From Oscillospiraceae bacterium (GTDB lineage: Bacteria > Bacillota > Clostridia > Oscillospirales > Ruminococcaceae): 54,462 bases of DNA. Below are positions 52,585 through 54,462 of the stretch, piece after piece. The notes under the pieces were generated by a model, which saw only the letters and a program-made list of their open reading frames with translations, searched no databases and was not told the DNA's origin. The stretch spans positions 1-54,462 of the forward strand of contig JAUNSK010000026.1 of assembly GCA_030539275.1 (NCBI GenBank), read 5' to 3'. The stretch's first letter is position 1; the number at the start of each line of letters is the position of its first letter. The translations under genes and the position numbers were made by a program.

Positions 52585-53952
52585 TTATAACCTTTCTGTT
52601 TCTACAAGATAATCATACTGTTCAGCAACGAGATTCCATGTAATAGGGCCTACTGCACCTGTTACAGGCAACCTGAACAGTCTCTGGAACGTAAGGACAG
52701 CGTCTTTTGTCTGTGGGCCGAAGTATCCTGTTGCAGGTATCTCCGGGATATCCCTGTAGTACCGTCCTATCAGCGAGAGGTATGTCTGGAAATCACGGAC
52801 ATCATCATTTCTCATACCCTCTGTTAAGTAATAGCCCGGATATAGTTTTGCTTTTTTTCCCTCATAACCTTCAGGTAGACCGCCTAGTATTTCTCCGTAA
52901 ACTGCGGTAATTCTTTCCCATGTTGCACGGTCTACAACGCCCGTAACAGGGAGCCCGTAAAGCTCCTGAAAATCTCTGACCGCATTTTCTGTTGCCGGTC
53001 CGAACACAGCATCAAGAGGAAGCTGGTTAAGATTAGGATTGAAGTATCCTATTACATTAAGATAATACTGTATTATCCTTACAGGCTCCCCGGTCATTCC
53101 CTGAGAAAGAGCACTGCTGAACGGAACCTGAGCCTCAAAATATGAAATACCTTCGCTCAGAAGATCTGTAAGCTTTTTAACTCCTGAATAGTATCTCTTT
53201 ATAGAATACCAGGTTGCTTTGTCGACAGTTCCTGTCTGAGGAAGGTCAAATATCTCCTGAAACTTTCTGACAGCATTTTCTGTCTGTACACTGAATATGC
53301 CGTCAGTCTGATCTATCTTTGGAATAGCCGGATAGTTGTCACCTATTCTGTTAAGCTCTGTCTGAATTATCTTGACTTCATTTCCTGCATCGCCGACTCT
53401 GAGAGGAGTTCCCGGATATGTTTCTTCAATTGCCTGGATATTTGCATCGGTTACAATATTTATATCATTTCCATAGTATCTCTGAAGTATTTCATATGGT
53501 GTAAGACCCTGTTCTGAAAGACCTACAGTGCCCCACTGTGACAGACCGTCACATGTTACTGTAGTGCCGTTGCAGAACTGCGTAAAATATGGTTCAACGC
53601 TGCCCTGTCTGACTACATACTGATTGAACAGTTCATCAACGAGATCTCCTATATTCTGAAAAATATCTCTGTCTCTGACAAATGCCTGATCATACTGGGT
53701 AGAGTTTGTTATGTCAAAGTCGTATCCTCTGGAACGGTACCATTCTGTGTATATGCGGTTGAGAGCATATGTGACTATTACATAGATATTTGCTCTCAGA
53801 GCGTTTTCAGGCCATGTCGGGTATATCTCACTTGAAGCAACATTTTTGATATAATCCACAAAAGGCACTGTAATATTCTCAGCATTTGAGTTTGGCGGAC
53901 CGAGATGGACTGTGATCGTTTCAGGTATATACGGATAATTTATCTGCGGCAT
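52585..53952 (-). CDS. SpoIID-like protein with three peptidoglycan-binding repeats
   Basis: 455 residues, no signal peptide seen. Residues about 30-175 resemble SpoIID/LytB: VASSEIYPTWPENALRA contains Glu42 at the place of the SpoIID catalytic Glu, followed by YDFDITNSTQYDQAF and LSQWGTVGLSEQGLTPYEIL. Three PG_binding_1 repeats follow (about 188-255, 283-350, 373-442), each with an (A)V..FQ...LP.TG.V...TW pattern. SpoIID is a lytic transglycosylase of engulfment. The lack of a visible signal suggests mother-cell or spore location, or non-classical export. Lies 11 bp behind the partial gene at the edge. Confidence 0.8.
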   Translation of the reverse strand: MPQINYPYIPETITVHLGPPNSNAENITVPFVDYIKNVASSEIYPTWPENALRANIYVIVTYALNRIYTEWYRSRGYDFDITNSTQYDQAFVRDRDIFQNIGDLVDELFNQYVVRQGSVEPYFTQFCNGTTVTCDGLSQWGTVGLSEQGLTPYEILQRYYGNDINIVTDANIQAIEETYPGTPLRVGDAGNEVKIIQTELNRIGDNYPAIPKIDQTDGIFSVQTENAVRKFQEIFDLPQTGTVDKATWYSIKRYYSGVKKLTDLLSEGISYFEAQVPFSSALSQGMTGEPVRIIQYYLNVIGYFNPNLNQLPLDAVFGPATENAVRDFQELYGLPVTGVVDRATWERITAVYGEILGGLPEGYEGKKAKLYPGYYLTEGMRNDDVRDFQTYLSLIGRYYRDIPEIPATGYFGPQTKDAVLTFQRLFRLPVTGAVGPITWNLVAEQYDYLVETERL

Positions 53953-53963
53953 ACTTTCCCTCC

Positions 53964-54462
53964 TTACAGCGTGTATGATGATGACTCATCAGTAATTCTT
54001 GGTGTGGGATTTCCGCCTGAAGCAGATATATATACAAGGTCTGAATTCTGAAGTGATGTAATTGAATCAAAAATAGGTATGTTCATGTGTATATTCGGAA
54101 TGTAGCCGTCAGCTACTACGAGGACATTATATGGTTTGTATGGATTGCCGTTTTCATCAGGATCAAGTGACATACTCTTTGATGGTGCTGCCAGAGAAAA
54201 TACCTTGCTCTTGCCGCTTTCATCAGTTCTGGAAGTATCAATAATATCCATATCTTCATATGTTCCTGTAAAAACAGTTACATCTGCACCCACAACAGGG
54301 AAGAGTTTTCTGAGTGTAGTTACATTGACGATCAGTTTGCCTGTTCCTCCGGGTTCGAAAATATTGCCGTTTTGTGAGTTATCCTGTACAGGCATTATAT
54401 TCTGTTCCTGCATCATATTGCCCTGGTTCATCATATTACGACCCTGCATCATACTGCCGGAG
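53964..54462 (-). CDS. Carboxypeptidase-regulatory-like domain protein, partial
   Basis: Reading frame open to the right edge; the visible part holds at least 162 residues. A Met/Asn/Gln-rich N-terminal stretch (MMQGRNMMNQGNMM) precedes a beta-sandwich domain of carboxypeptidase-regulatory type: GKLIVNVTTLRKLFPVVGADVTVFTG, DESGKSKVFSLAAPSKSMS, PYNVLVVADGY. Ends in PRITDESSSYTL 11 bp before the SpoIID-like gene, with which it is surely co-transcribed. Whether an in-frame start lies beyond the window cannot be seen. Confidence 0.65.
   Translation of the reverse strand, partial: SGSMMQGRNMMNQGNMMQEQNIMPVQDNSQNGNIFEPGGTGKLIVNVTTLRKLFPVVGADVTVFTGTYEDMDIIDTSRTDESGKSKVFSLAAPSKSMSLDPDENGNPYKPYNVLVVADGYIPNIHMNIPIFDSITSLQNSDLVYISASGGNPTPRITDESSSYTL

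Noticed and set aside
1-54462. CRISPR arrays, insertion sequences, prophage, toxin-antitoxin or defence genes
   Set aside because: No spaced direct repeats, transposase, integrase or defence-type proteins were seen anywhere in the window.

Overview
The window looks like an ordinary chromosomal segment of a low-GC, endospore-capable Clostridia, most likely Ruminococcus or a close relative in the Oscillospiraceae. That placement is inferred from gene content, AGA/GGA-rich codon use and consensus sigma-A promoters; no rRNA is present to prove it. I saw no phage, insertion sequence, CRISPR array, tRNA or rRNA.

Left part (1-16.4 kb): a truncated CotH-type spore-coat lipoprotein kinase gene points left, and the complete spoIIIAA-AH operon points right. 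It is followed by a long housekeeping run: asp23/yqhY, nusB, an M22 glycoprotease paralogue, xseA, xseB, ispA, a YuiD-type membrane phosphatase, dxs, tlyA, nadK, argR, recN. This is the classic Bacillus/Clostridium order, but accBC and folD are missing and neither spoIVB nor spo0A follows recN. An exceptionally regular 38-bp palindrome sits in the asp23 leader.

Middle (16.7-32.7 kb): a four-gene rhamnogalacturonan-oligosaccharide locus (binding protein, GH105 hydrolase, two permeases, no ATPase) and an ABC-F protein with a degenerate second ATPase half. A secreted GH25 lysozyme follows behind a long, folded-looking leader. Next come thiamine pyrophosphokinase, an SPFH protein, a DUF1836 regulator with a probable operator in its own promoter, and lysA. 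The first of two MoxR/DUF58/transglutaminase operons ends this part.

Right part (32.8-54.5 kb): a cytosolic-looking zinc-ribbon/PASTA protein, a DUF445 protein, a group-C-like (sensory type) [FeFe]-hydrogenase whose Shine-Dalgarno is separated from its start by a hairpin, a ClpC with a shortened middle domain, DAHP synthase, a YtcJ-type amidohydrolase, signal peptidase I, ispE, an aminotransferase with an Lrp-type regulator, and a PHP phosphatase. The second MoxR/DUF58/transglutaminase operon follows, then a small conserved-looking protein, a SpoIID-like protein with three peptidoglycan-binding repeats, and a partial beta-domain protein at the edge.

Two themes recur. One is envelope and spore building (CotH, SpoIIIA channel, GH25, SpoIID-like, two transglutaminase sets). 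The other is a series of strong intergenic hairpins lacking U-tracts, placed directly before ribosome-binding sites; these are the least explained signals in the window. I did not find a clear-cut new multi-gene system.
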